A stretch of DNA of 64,000 bases from Alphaproteobacteria bacterium (GTDB lineage: Bacteria > Pseudomonadota > Alphaproteobacteria > Bin95): NCBI GenBank assembly GCA_020638555.1, contig JACKII010000001.1, forward strand, positions 558,001-622,000, written 5' to 3'. The position numbers were made by a program, and so were the translations under genes. The notes under the pieces were generated by a model. It saw only the letters and a program-made list of their open reading frames with translations. It was not told where the DNA came from and did no database searches. Below are positions 25,107 through 33,567 of the stretch, piece after piece; position 1 is the first letter of the stretch, and every line of letters begins with the position of its first letter.

Positions 25107-26183
25107 ATGACCGAACTGACCAACCCCCGCATCATGATCGTCGGCGCCGGCGCCGTCGGCGCCTATGTCGGCGGCAATCTCGCCCAACAGGGCCTGGACG
25201 TCTCGTTCTTCGACGCCTGGCCCGAGCATGTCGAGAAGATGCGCGCCGACGGCATCACCCTGGAAGGCACCACGGCGGAGGAATGCTTCACCGTGCCGGT
25301 CAAGGCCTACAACCTGACCGAATTGCAGGGCCTGAAGCGCGAGCGGCCGATCGACATCGCCTTCATCTGCGTCAAGTCCTACGACACCGCCTGGGCCACC
25401 ATGCTGGTGAAGGATTATCTGGCGCCGACCGGCTGCGTGGTCTCGCTGCAAAACTGCATGAACGAGGAAACGATTGCCGGCATTGTCGGCTGGGGCAAGA
25501 CGCTGGGCTGCATCGCCGCCAAGATCGTCGTCGAGCTGGTCGGCCCCGGCCATGTCATCCGCCGCATCGCCAAGGGCGGCGCCGCCCACACCGTCTTTCG
25601 CGCCGGCGAGGCCACCTGCGTCATCACGCCAAGGCTGGAAATGCTGGTCGGCTGGCTCTCCAAGATCGACAGCGCCAAGGCCACCACCAATCTCTGGGGC
25701 GAGCGCTGGTCGAAGCTGGTGGCCAACGCCATGGGCAACGGCGTCGCCGCCTCCACCGGCATGAGCATCAAGGAATACATGGTGCAGGAGCCGGCCCGGC
25801 ATCTCTCGATCCGCATCGCCGGCGAGGCGGTGAAGGTCGGCCAGGCGCTCGGCTATGCGCTGGAGGACACCAACGGCTTCGCGCCCGAAGTCTGGGTCAA
25901 GGCGGCCGAGGAACTGGAAAGCGGCGCCAACGACGCCCCGAACCTGGCCGCGGTCGAGAAAAAGCTGCTGGACAATGCCGCCAAGGCGAAAGAGGGCGCA
26001 CGGCCGAGCATGGGCCAGGACATGCTGAAGGGCCGGCGCACAGAGATCCAGTTCATCAACGGCCTGGTGGCGGCCAAGGGTGCGGAAATCGGCATCCCCA
26101 CCCCCGCCAATACCAAGCTGGTCGAGGCCGTGACCCTGGTCGAAACCGGCAAGGCACCGGCGGGGATCGAACGGCTGCTGTAG
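25107..26183 (+). CDS. Ketopantoate reductase (ApbA/PanE) family protein
   Basis: 358 residues. N-terminal Rossmann motif IVGAGAVGAYVGGNLA at residue 10, catalytic-type Lys in FICVKSYDTA near 92, NERT-like region QNCMNEE, then the all-helical C-terminal domain with KLVANAMGNGVAA and GRRTEIQFINGLV. Classical PanE is about 300 residues; this longer form is usual in catabolic clusters. Strong ribosome-binding site GGAGGAAA precedes the ATG at 25107. Likely reduces or oxidises a 2-keto or hydroxy acid rather than ketopantoate in this context. Confidence 0.85.
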   Translation: MTELTNPRIMIVGAGAVGAYVGGNLAQQGLDVSFFDAWPEHVEKMRADGITLEGTTAEECFTVPVKAYNLTELQGLKRERPIDIAFICVKSYDTAWATMLVKDYLAPTGCVVSLQNCMNEETIAGIVGWGKTLGCIAAKIVVELVGPGHVIRRIAKGGAAHTVFRAGEATCVITPRLEMLVGWLSKIDSAKATTNLWGERWSKLVANAMGNGVAASTGMSIKEYMVQEPARHLSIRIAGEAVKVGQALGYALEDTNGFAPEVWVKAAEELESGANDAPNLAAVEKKLLDNAAKAKEGARPSMGQDMLKGRRTEIQFINGLVAAKGAEIGIPTPANTKLVEAVTLVETGKAPAGIERLL

Positions 26184-26203
26184 CGGTTGGAGGCCCCCCA
26201 GCG

Positions 26204-26293
26204 GCCGGCCCCGGCTCAAGGCTGCGCCTTGGCCGGGGAACAGGTTCAGGATGATGAGGAACGGTGTGCCCCGGCCCTGAAGCCGGGGCCGGC
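26204..26293. repeat. Intergenic palindromic element, family E
   Basis: Perfect 13-bp terminal arms (26204-26216 and 26281-26293, GCCGGCCCCGGCT type) around a core with a second CCCCGGCC/GGCCGGGG pair. Between convergent genes. No second full copy seen in this window. Confidence 0.75.
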
Positions 26294-26315
26294 TTAAGTC
26301 CGGGCCTCCGCCCTT

Positions 26316-27104
26316 CTATTCCTCCACCACCGCCACCGCCCTTGTCCAGCCGGCGGAGCCGGCTTCGACCTTGACCGGGAAGCAGATCACCTCGAAGCCG
26401 TTCGCCGGCAGCCGGTCCAGGCGCCACAGCTTCTCCAGGTGGCAATAGCCCTTGTAGCGCCCGGCGCGGTGCCCCTCCCAGATCAGCTTCGGCGAGCCGC
26501 CCGCCTTGATCTTCTCTCGCGTCCAGCTGAAGGGCGCGTCCCAGCTCCAGCCATCGGTGCCGGTGACGCGCACGCCCTGGTCCAGCAGCCAGCAGGTCGC
26601 CTCGTAGCCGACGCCGCAGCCGCGGTCGATGAAGTCGTCCTGGCCGAAATGCGCGCCCGCGCCGGTGTTGACCAGCACGATGTCCAGCGGCTGCAATGCG
26701 TGGCCGATGCGCTTCAACTCCGCCTGCACATCGCCGGGCGTCGCCACATAGCCGTCGTCGAAATGGCGGAAGTCCAGCTTCACCGCCGGCCGGTAGCACC
26801 AGTCGAGCGCGATCTGGTCGATGGTGGCAGACGGCTCGCCGCCGGGCGTGATGCCCTCGTTCATGCGGCTGAAAAAGTGATAGGGCGCGTCCAGATGCGT
26901 GCCGTTGTGGGTGGAGATCGTCACCTTCTCCACCGCCGCGTACTCGCCCTCCGGCAGGTCCTCGACCTTGACCCCCATATACTCCGCCATCTGGGCCGCG
27001 GTGTCGTGGTGGTTCATATACTGGATCTGCGGGCGCATGTGCGGCGGGTCGCAGACAATGGCGTTGGTCAGCGGGATCGAGATGTCGATGAGTTTGCGGG
27101 CCAT
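26316..27104 (-). CDS. Cyclase-family (kynurenine formamidase-like) metal-dependent hydrolase
   Basis: 262 residues. The family metal site HNGTHLDAPYHF (HxGTHxDxPxHF) is near residue 65; NTGAGAHFG and GVGYEATCWLL follow. Members include kynurenine formamidase KynB and isatin hydrolase, which open amide rings. The ATG at 27104 has GAGGAAAT 4 nt upstream; the 10-codon longer start is less likely. Divergent from the DadA-like gene. Confidence 0.87.
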   Translation of the reverse strand: MARKLIDISIPLTNAIVCDPPHMRPQIQYMNHHDTAAQMAEYMGVKVEDLPEGEYAAVEKVTISTHNGTHLDAPYHFFSRMNEGITPGGEPSATIDQIALDWCYRPAVKLDFRHFDDGYVATPGDVQAELKRIGHALQPLDIVLVNTGAGAHFGQDDFIDRGCGVGYEATCWLLDQGVRVTGTDGWSWDAPFSWTREKIKAGGSPKLIWEGHRAGRYKGYCHLEKLWRLDRLPANGFEVICFPVKVEAGSAGWTRAVAVVEE

Positions 27105-27233
27105 GGCATTTCCTCGTTTCTCCGGGCGGGGCAAATCGCTTTAATGGCGAGTGTCGCCCGAGCCGCGGGCCGGCGCAACGGCCAAGCGGTTCCCCCGGTC
27201 TCCAGGCTGGACACACACGAGGATGGCTCGCCC

Positions 27234-28487
27234 ATGACGGACTCCGCCCAAGGTCAGGTCGCCGTGATCGGTGCCGGCATTATCGGCATCTGCGCCGCCG
27301 CCTATCTGCAACGCGAAGGCTTTCGCGTCACCCTGGTGGATGCCGAGGAGCCCGGCACCATGACCAGCTTCGGCAATGCCGGCGCGATTTCCGGCCACAG
27401 CGTTGCGCCGATGGCGCTGCCGGGCATCTGGAAGCGGGTGCCGGGCTGGCTGCTGGACCCGCTCGGGCCGCTGGCGGTGCGCATCGGCTATGCGCCCAAG
27501 GCCGCCCCCTGGCTGATGAAGTTCATGGCGGCGGCGAAGGCCTACGAGGCGCAGTCGGCGGCGCTGGCGTCACTCTACCGGCCGGTGCGGGAGGCTTACC
27601 TCGAACTGACCGGCGATGCCGGGGCCGATGACTTGCTAAAGCAGACCGGCAGCGTCTCGGTCTACGAGACCGAGGCGGGGTTTGCCGGCGACGCCATCGT
27701 GCGCGATCTCGCCCGCCGCCACGGCCACCGGGTCGAGGAACTGAGTGGCGACGAGTTGCGCCAGCTGGAGCCGGCGCTGGGGCCGCAATTCGTGCGGGCC
27801 GGCTTTTATCCGGACGGCACCCATTGCCGCAATCCGGGCGAGTTGTGCCGGCGGCTGGCGGCCATGGTCCTGGCCGCGGGCGGCCGGCATTTGCGCGCCC
27901 GGGTCACCGGGTTCGAGACCGGCAGCGCCGGCGTCGCCGCGCTCCGCACCGCGGACGGCGGGCGCCATGCCTTCGACCATTTCGTTATCGCCGCCGGCGC
28001 CTGGTCGCACCGCCTCTCGGCCGAGCTGGGCGAGCCGTTTCCGCTGGAGAGCGAGCGCGGCTATCACATGGTGCTGCCGCATCCGGGCTTCGAGACCAGC
28101 CGGCCGATCAGCTTCGGCGAGCGCAAATTCATGTGCACGACGATGGAGCCGGGCTTGCGCCTGGCCGGCACGGTGGAATTCGCCGGGCTGGAGGCGGCGC
28201 CGAACTGGGGCCGGGCCGACAAGCTGGTGCGTCACGCCCGCGAGATCTTCCGCACGGTCGATACCGGCGACGCCCAGCCCTGGATGGGCCACCGGCCGGC
28301 GACGCCGGATTCGCTGCCGGTGATCGGCCGCTCGAAGAAACACCGCAATGTCGCCTACGGCTTCGGCCACGGCCATCTGGGCCTGACGGGCGGGGCGATC
28401 ACCGGCCGGCACATCGCCGCCGTCATCGCCGGCCGCGCACCGGCCATCGACCTCTCGCCCTTCGCCATCGACCGCTACGCCCGCTGA
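27234..28487 (+). CDS. FAD-dependent oxidoreductase, D-amino-acid dehydrogenase (DadA) family
   Basis: 417 residues. N-terminal dinucleotide motif VAVIGAGIIGICAAAYL at residue 8, substrate-domain blocks FGNAGAISGHSVAPMALPG and SERGYHMVLP, and the C-terminal FAD block RPATPDSLPVIGRS plus GHGHLGLTGGAITG. These match DadA-type dehydrogenases that oxidise D-amino acids to keto acids with electron transfer to the membrane. Start preceded by GAGGATGG. No alanine racemase adjacent, so substrate is open. Confidence 0.87.
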   Translation: MTDSAQGQVAVIGAGIIGICAAAYLQREGFRVTLVDAEEPGTMTSFGNAGAISGHSVAPMALPGIWKRVPGWLLDPLGPLAVRIGYAPKAAPWLMKFMAAAKAYEAQSAALASLYRPVREAYLELTGDAGADDLLKQTGSVSVYETEAGFAGDAIVRDLARRHGHRVEELSGDELRQLEPALGPQFVRAGFYPDGTHCRNPGELCRRLAAMVLAAGGRHLRARVTGFETGSAGVAALRTADGGRHAFDHFVIAAGAWSHRLSAELGEPFPLESERGYHMVLPHPGFETSRPISFGERKFMCTTMEPGLRLAGTVEFAGLEAAPNWGRADKLVRHAREIFRTVDTGDAQPWMGHRPATPDSLPVIGRSKKHRNVAYGFGHGHLGLTGGAITGRHIAAVIAGRAPAIDLSPFAIDRYAR

Positions 28488-28500
28488 TTGCCGGGGGCGG

Positions 28501-28705
28501 CATGCGAACACCGCCGGTGTCCGTGTTCGCGAGAGCGACCGGTCCCGGCGCTCGCCTCCGGCTCGGCCGGGAAACACTGTGCTTGAAAGTTTGTGTTCCC
28601 CGGAGGTGGCGGAGCCGCCGTCCGGGGCCGGTGTCTTCGGTCGAACACCGCCGCCGTCCGTGTTCGCAAGGGCGACCGGTCCCGGCGCTCGCCCCCGGCT
28701 CAGCC
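28501..28705. repeat. Intergenic palindromic element, family C copy 3 (double)
   Basis: Two tandem family C half-elements. CGTGTTCGC..GCGACCGGTCCCGG appears at about 28522-28547 and again at about 28659-28685, and CGGAGGTGGCGGAGCCGCC lies between. It ends a few bases before the ubiB stop codon in the convergent gap. Confidence 0.8.
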
Positions 28706-28714
28706 GTGCACCGC

Positions 28715-30199
28715 TCAGCCGAGCACCAGGCCGAGCAGCAGGCCGATGGCGCCGGCCGCCGCCGCCCACCAGGGCGAGACGCCGCCACCCTTGCCGTTCA
28801 GTGCCCGCTCGCCGAGGACTTCGGCGTGCTCGACCAGGCGGGGCAGGCGCTCCAGCGTGGCGACCGCCTGTTGCAGCCCGGCGGCGAGGCGGGCATCGGG
28901 GCCGCGGTTCTGGATCATCCAGTCCTCGATCAGCGGCCGGGCGATGGTCCACATGTCGATGGTGTCGTCAAGATTCCGCCCCAGCCCCTCGGCCATCAGC
29001 ATGGTTTTCTGCAACAGCAGCAGCGAGGGCTGGGCCGGCATGTCGAACTGGGCGGTGACCTGGAACAGGTGCAGCAGCAGCCGCGCCATGGAAATCTCGG
29101 CGATCGGCCGGTCCAGGATCGGCTCGCCGACGGCGCGCAGCGCCTGGGCGAACACCGCCGGGTCCTGGCCCTTGGGCAGGAAGCCAGCCCGTACATGAGC
29201 CTCGGCCACCAGCCGGTAGTCGCGGCGCAGAAAGCCGACCAGAACGTCGGCCATGAAGTCCTGCCCGGCCGCATCCAGCCGGCCCATAATGCCGAAATCG
29301 ACCACGGTCAGGCCGCCGTCCGGGCGGACGAAGACATTGCCGGGGTGCATGTCCGCGTGGAAAAAGCCGTCCACGAACACCTGGCGGAAAAACACCTCGG
29401 CGGCGATGGCCATGATGCGGTGCGTGTCGTGGCCGGCGGCGCGGATGGCGGCGGCGTTGTCGATGCGCAGCCCCTCGACCCGTTCCAGCGTCATCACCCG
29501 GCGGCCGGTGCGCTGCCAGTCGACCGCGGGCACGTGAAAGCCCGGATGGTCGGCAAAGTTCTCTGCCAGTTCCGCCGCCGCCGCCGCCTCCAGCCGCAGG
29601 TCCAGCTCGATACGGACCGAGCGGGCGAACACCGCCACCACCTCGCGCGGGCGGAAGCGGCGGGTGAACGGAAACAGGGCGTGGACCAGCCAGGCCATCC
29701 ACGCGAACAAAGAGAGGTCGCGCTCGAACCGCCGCTCGACGCCGGGGCGCAGCACCTTGACCGCCACCGGCTCGCCCTCGGTCGTGACCGCGAAATGCAC
29801 CTGGGCGATGGAGGCGGCGGCCACCGGCTCTGGGGAGAATTCGGTGAATCGTGTGGATAACTCGGCTCCCAGCGCCTGCGACACGACGGCGGGTGCGCCG
29901 GCGAAGGGCGGCAGCCGGTCCTGCAACGCGGCCAGGTCGCGGGCGACCGCCTCGCCCAGGATGTCGCCGCGGGTGGACAGCGCCTGCCCCAGCTTGACGA
30001 AGCTGGGGCCGAGCCGTTGCAGCGCCAGGGCCAGCCGCTCGCCCGGCCGTTCCGGCAGGCGGTGGCGGGCGAGGGCGCGCAACGCCCCCTGCATCAGCGC
30101 CCCTTCGCCCATGAGTTGGGGCCAGTAGAGCGCGTCGTGGCGGGCCAGCACCCAGAGAATGCGGGCGATGCGGAGCGGATGGAACAGCAGGCGCAGCAT
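28715..30199 (-). CDS. ubiB: Ubiquinone biosynthesis atypical kinase UbiB
   Basis: 494 residues from ATG at 30199. Hallmarks of the ADCK/UbiB family: SFVKLGQALSTRGD (KxGQ), Ala-rich loop AAASIAQVH in place of a P-loop, ELD motif, HADMHPGNVFV and VDFGIMGRL. A C-terminal hydrophobic segment (WAAAAGAIGLLLGLVLG) anchors it to the membrane. It follows ubiE by 10 bp, so the two are one operon. A TGTGGATAA sequence inside the gene (29852-29860) is a perfect DnaA-box match but single and codon-explained. Confidence 0.96.
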   Translation of the reverse strand: MLRLLFHPLRIARILWVLARHDALYWPQLMGEGALMQGALRALARHRLPERPGERLALALQRLGPSFVKLGQALSTRGDILGEAVARDLAALQDRLPPFAGAPAVVSQALGAELSTRFTEFSPEPVAAASIAQVHFAVTTEGEPVAVKVLRPGVERRFERDLSLFAWMAWLVHALFPFTRRFRPREVVAVFARSVRIELDLRLEAAAAAELAENFADHPGFHVPAVDWQRTGRRVMTLERVEGLRIDNAAAIRAAGHDTHRIMAIAAEVFFRQVFVDGFFHADMHPGNVFVRPDGGLTVVDFGIMGRLDAAGQDFMADVLVGFLRRDYRLVAEAHVRAGFLPKGQDPAVFAQALRAVGEPILDRPIAEISMARLLLHLFQVTAQFDMPAQPSLLLLQKTMLMAEGLGRNLDDTIDMWTIARPLIEDWMIQNRGPDARLAAGLQQAVATLERLPRLVEHAEVLGERALNGKGGGVSPWWAAAAGAIGLLLGLVLG

Positions 30200-30209
30200 G
30201 GCGGGCGGG

Positions 30210-30947
30210 TCAGGCGGGCTTGCGGCCGCGATGCACCGCGACGATGCCGCCGGACCAGCTTTCATAGGCAACCGAGCCGAAGCCGACCCGCCGCATGATC
30301 GCCGCCAGCCCTTCCTGGTCCGGAAACTGGCGGATGCTCTCGGCCAGATAGCGGTAGGAGGCCTCGTCCCGCGCCACCACCTTGCCGATCTTCGGCAGCA
30401 CCTTGAAGGAATAGGCGTCGTAGAGCCGGTCGAGCCCCGGCACGATCACCTTGGAGAATTCCAGGCAGAAAAAGCGCCCGCCCGGCCGCAGCACCCGCAG
30501 GATCTCGGCCAGCGCCACCGGCGGGCGGGTGACGTTGCGCAGGCCGAAGGCGATGCAGCAGGCATTCATGCTGTCGTCGGCGAAGGGCAGGGCCTCGGCG
30601 TCGCCCACGGTCCATTCCAGCCCCTCGATCCGGCCGCGGTCGAGCCCGCGGTCGCGGCCGACGCCGATCATCGCCTCGTTGATGTCGCAGACCACCACCT
30701 CGCAATCGGCCGCCTGCACCAGGCGGAAGGCGATGTCGCCGGTGCCGCCGGCCAGGTCCAGCACGGTTTCCCCGGCGCGCGGCGCCATGCGGCGCACCAG
30801 CCGGTCCTTCCAGAGCCGGTGCACGCCGCCGCTCATCAGATCGTTCATCAGGTCGTAGCGCCCGGCCACCGACGAGAACACGCCCCGGACCAACCCGGCC
30901 TTCTCGTTTTCGTCGACGGAACGGAAACCGAAATGCGTCTTGGTCAT
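30210..30947 (-). CDS. ubiE: Ubiquinone/menaquinone biosynthesis C-methyltransferase UbiE
   Basis: 245-residue class I AdoMet methyltransferase of the ubiquinone pathway. Blocks: TKTHFGFRSVDENEKAG at the start, LDLAGGTGDIAF (AdoMet motif I), RNVTRPPVALAEILRVLRPGG, LEFSKVIVPGLDRLYDAYSF and YRYLAESIRQFPDQE. Normal length. Divergent from mutM across 86 bp, a common alphaproteobacterial arrangement. Confidence 0.97.
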   Translation of the reverse strand: MTKTHFGFRSVDENEKAGLVRGVFSSVAGRYDLMNDLMSGGVHRLWKDRLVRRMAPRAGETVLDLAGGTGDIAFRLVQAADCEVVVCDINEAMIGVGRDRGLDRGRIEGLEWTVGDAEALPFADDSMNACCIAFGLRNVTRPPVALAEILRVLRPGGRFFCLEFSKVIVPGLDRLYDAYSFKVLPKIGKVVARDEASYRYLAESIRQFPDQEGLAAIMRRVGFGSVAYESWSGGIVAVHRGRKPA

Positions 30948-31033
30948 GGGGAGGGGAAAATCCTGGGGATGAATGCGGGATCAATTGGGGAGAACCATAG
31001 CTAAGGCACAAATCCGCGGCTAGCATCCCCCTT

Positions 31034-31876
31034 ATGCCGGAATTGCCAGAAGTCGAGACCACCCGCCGCGGTCTGGCGCGGGTGCTGGAGGGCGCGAGAA
31101 TCGCCCGGGTCGAGGTGCGCCGTCGCGACCTGCGCTGGCCGCTGCCGCCCGACCTGGAACGGCACCTGGAAGGGCGCCGGGTGGATCGGCTCAACCGCCG
31201 GGCGAAATACCTGCTGGCGCACCTGGACGATGGCGGCGTCTGGCTGATCCATCTCGGCATGTCCGGCCGGCTGATCGTCGAGCCCGCGGGGCAGAATGCG
31301 GCCAGCCGCCGGGGCGAGAACCATGTCCATGTGGTTGTCACGACCGCGGCGGGCGATACCGTACTCTATCAGGACGCGCGCCGCTTCGGCTCCATGGACT
31401 GGGTCGCCGACGCGGCCGCGCTGGCCGCCCATCCCCGGCTGAAAACCCTGGGCCTGGAGCCGCTTTCGGACGCGCTGGACGGCGGGGCCCTGCAACGGCT
31501 GTTTGCCGGCAGGCGGACGCCGCTCAAGGCCGCGTTGCTGGATCAGCGGCTGGTGGCCGGCCTCGGCAATATCTATGTGTGCGAGGCGCTCTATCGCGCC
31601 CACCTGTCGCCGTTCCGCGCGGCCGGCGGCCTGACGGATGGCGAGGCCGCGGCGCTCGCCCGGGAAATTCGTGCCACCCTGGAGGAGGCCGTGGCGGCCG
31701 GCGGCTCCTCGCTCCGCGACTATGTCCAGACCGATGGCGAGCTGGGCTATTTCCAGCATTCCTGGCGGGTTTACGGTCGGGAAGGGCAGCCCTGTCCCTG
31801 CCGCGAGGGCGCGGTCATTGCGCGGCACGTGCAGGGAGGCCGTTCCACTTTCTATTGCCCGTCCTGCCAAGTCTGA
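31034..31876 (+). CDS. mutM: Formamidopyrimidine-DNA glycosylase
   Basis: 280 residues; removes 8-oxoguanine and formamidopyrimidines. Starts MPELPEVET with the catalytic Pro2 and Glu3; Lys in RRAKYLLAHL; helix-two-turn-helix DQRLVAGLGNIYVCEALY. The zinc finger reads CPC near the start and CPSC near the end (GGRSTFYCPSC), so the first pair is spaced CxC where CxxC is usual. The second pair is normal. Function probably retained. Confidence 0.96.
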   Translation: MPELPEVETTRRGLARVLEGARIARVEVRRRDLRWPLPPDLERHLEGRRVDRLNRRAKYLLAHLDDGGVWLIHLGMSGRLIVEPAGQNAASRRGENHVHVVVTTAAGDTVLYQDARRFGSMDWVADAAALAAHPRLKTLGLEPLSDALDGGALQRLFAGRRTPLKAALLDQRLVAGLGNIYVCEALYRAHLSPFRAAGGLTDGEAAALAREIRATLEEAVAAGGSSLRDYVQTDGELGYFQHSWRVYGREGQPCPCREGAVIARHVQGGRSTFYCPSCQV

Positions 31877-31952
31877 CCTAGAACAGCCTCCGCTGCGCCC
31901 GTCGCGCGGTACGGACTTCTTCACCCCCATGTGCCTCCGAGGAGCTTTTCCC

Positions 31953-32729
31953 ATGGCCTATGAGATGATCGCCGTCGAAACCCATGGCCGTGTCGGCCTG
32001 ATTCGGCTGGACCGGCCCAGGGCGCTGAACGCCCTCTGCGCCCAGCTCATCAACGAGCTGGAGGACGCCATCAACCGGTTCGAGGCGGACGAGAATATCG
32101 GCTGCCTGGTGCTGACCGGCTCGGAAAAGGCCTTCGCCGCCGGCGCCGACATCAAGGAAATGTCGTCCAAGGGCTATATGGACGTCTATATGGCCGACTT
32201 CATCACCGTCGGCTGGGAGCGGGTGTCGAAGGCGCGCAAGCCGGTGATCGCCGCCGTGGCGGGCTATGCCCTGGGCGGCGGCTGCGAGATCGCCATGATG
32301 TGCGACATGATCATCTGCGCCGACAACGCCAAGTTCGGCCAGCCGGAGATCAATCTGGGCACCATTCCGGGCGGCGGCGGCACCCAGCGCCTGCCGCGAT
32401 TTGTCGGCAAGTCCAAGGCGATGGACATGTGCCTGACCGGCCGCATGATGGGCGCCGAGGAAGCCGAGCGCTGCGGCCTCGTCACCCGCGTCGTGCCGGC
32501 GGACAAGCTGATGGAAGATGCCATGGCCACCGCCGAGACCATTGCCGACAAGTCCTTGCCGATCGCCATGATCTGCAAGGAAAGCGTCAACCGCGCCTAC
32601 GAGACCACGCTGGCCGAGGGCGTGCGCTTCGAGCGGCGCCTGTTCCACTCCACGTTTGCGACCGAAGACAAGATGGAAGGCATGGCCGCCTTCGTCGACA
32701 AGCGGGCGCCGGCCTTCAAACACCGTTGA
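31953..32729 (+). CDS. Enoyl-CoA hydratase
   Basis: 258 residues, complete. Both oxyanion blocks (FAAGADIKEM residue 66; GYALGGGCEIAMMCD residue 105) and both catalytic glutamates (in GGGCEIA and GQPEINLGTIPGGGGTQRL) are present, matching short-chain enoyl-CoA hydratase. CCGAGGAG ribosome-binding site. It differs clearly from the two other crotonases, which lack these residues. 76 bp downstream of mutM. Confidence 0.93.
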   Translation: MAYEMIAVETHGRVGLIRLDRPRALNALCAQLINELEDAINRFEADENIGCLVLTGSEKAFAAGADIKEMSSKGYMDVYMADFITVGWERVSKARKPVIAAVAGYALGGGCEIAMMCDMIICADNAKFGQPEINLGTIPGGGGTQRLPRFVGKSKAMDMCLTGRMMGAEEAERCGLVTRVVPADKLMEDAMATAETIADKSLPIAMICKESVNRAYETTLAEGVRFERRLFHSTFATEDKMEGMAAFVDKRAPAFKHR

Positions 32730-32787
32730 GACGGTGTCGAAGCGGCACTTTACCCCGGATCGGCGGCGAATTTGGCGTGCCAGCCGC

Positions 32788-32816
32788 TTGACCTTCCGGG
32801 TTCGAGACCGTATAAG
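32788..32816 (+). promoter_or_regulatory. Sigma-70-type promoter for rpsT
   Basis: TTGACC (32788-32793), exactly 17 bp, TATAAG (32811-32816). 5/6 and 5/6 matches, predicted start near 32823 and leader of about 30 nt. The best core promoter seen in this window. Confidence 0.75.
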
Positions 32817-32852
32817 CCCCGATCTTCGAACAACCGGCGGCAAGGGATAGCC

Positions 32853-33116
32853 ATGGCCAATTCTCCGCAAGCACGCAAGCGCGTGCGCCAGACGGCGCGT
32901 CGGACCGCCGTCAACAAGGCTCGCGTGAGCCAGTATCGGACCTATGTGAAAAAGGTCGAAACCGCGATTGCCTCCGGCGATGCCGCCGCGGCCCGCGATG
33001 CGCTGCGTGAGGCGCAGCCCGTGCTGATGAGCGGCGTCAACAAGGGCGTCGCCCACCGCAACACGGTAGCGCGCAAGATTTCGCGGTTGAGCCGCCAGGT
33101 CAAAGCCATCGGCTAG
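32853..33116 (+). CDS. rpsT: 30S ribosomal protein S20
   Basis: 87 residues, the usual length. MANSPQARKRVRQTARRTAVN start, AxGDAAAARDALREAQPVL centre and KGVAHRNTVARKISRLSRQV end are the S20 helical bundle. It has its own promoter (32788) and strong terminator (33142-33177), so it is monocistronic. Confidence 0.98.
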   Translation: MANSPQARKRVRQTARRTAVNKARVSQYRTYVKKVETAIASGDAAAARDALREAQPVLMSGVNKGVAHRNTVARKISRLSRQVKAIG

Positions 33117-33141
33117 CGGCCCGCCGCACACCCATATTTTG

Positions 33142-33177
33142 AAAATGCCGGCCCTGGGAAACCAGGGCCGGCATTTT
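33142..33177 (+). terminator. Intrinsic terminator after rpsT
   Basis: A 16-bp almost perfect stem including AATGCCGGCCCTGG and its inverse around a GAAA loop, followed by ATTTTC. Because it is symmetric it could act on both strands. Confidence 0.9.
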
Positions 33178-33567
33178 CTATTGAAAGTGGAATAGTTAAC
33201 GCGGTCGCTTGCGTTTATGGCTGAATTTTGGGCCCGGGTGGCTGTTACGAAGGGGGCGTGGGGTCAAGCACTTTTTTTTGCCGGCGGGCGGTTTTGGCCG
33301 TTGTCTCGACGGCGGGCGTAAGGTTACATTCCGGTTGCTAGATCGGAGCAGCTCAATAAAAATAATTAACAAATATAACAACGGGCGGTGCCGGATGCGG
33401 TTGGTTCAACGAAGACGCGAGGGTTGGCAAGTTATGTTGCTGTCGACGGGTCGCGACAGAAGTCGCATTTACCGGAATTACTACTAGCTTAGAATTTTGG
33501 TTCAGGGGGAGATCATTGCGGTTTCCCATCAAGAATACTCTAAATTAAAAGAAGAAAGTTTCGAACA
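33178..33567 (+). promoter_or_regulatory. AT-rich leader region upstream of rhodanese-dnaA
   Basis: 390 bp of much lower GC than surroundings, with a T8 run at about 33272-33279 and AATAAAAATAATTAAC near 33354-33369. A weak promoter (TTGCTA 33335, TAAAAA 16 bp on) is possible. I find no TTATCCACA-type DnaA boxes and no convincing ORF, so its role as origin is not supported. Probably the regulatory region of the rhodanese-dnaA transcript. Confidence 0.45.

Noticed and set aside
20790..26219. 1809-residue minus-strand ORF covering several genes
   Set aside because: An antisense frame open only because of GC-rich codon composition; rightward genes beneath it show conserved motifs.
29852..29860. 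Perfect DnaA-box TGTGGATAA within ubiB
   Set aside because: Single site inside a coding sequence; the codons (ELSTR on the minus strand) explain it and no other boxes cluster nearby.
33209..33487. 92-residue ORF in the AT-rich region
   Set aside because: No recognisable domain, composition random, no ribosome-binding site; likely chance.
33178..33567. Candidate origin of replication upstream of dnaA
   Set aside because: No TTATCCACA-type boxes or CtrA-like sites found in the stretch, so only AT-richness supports it.
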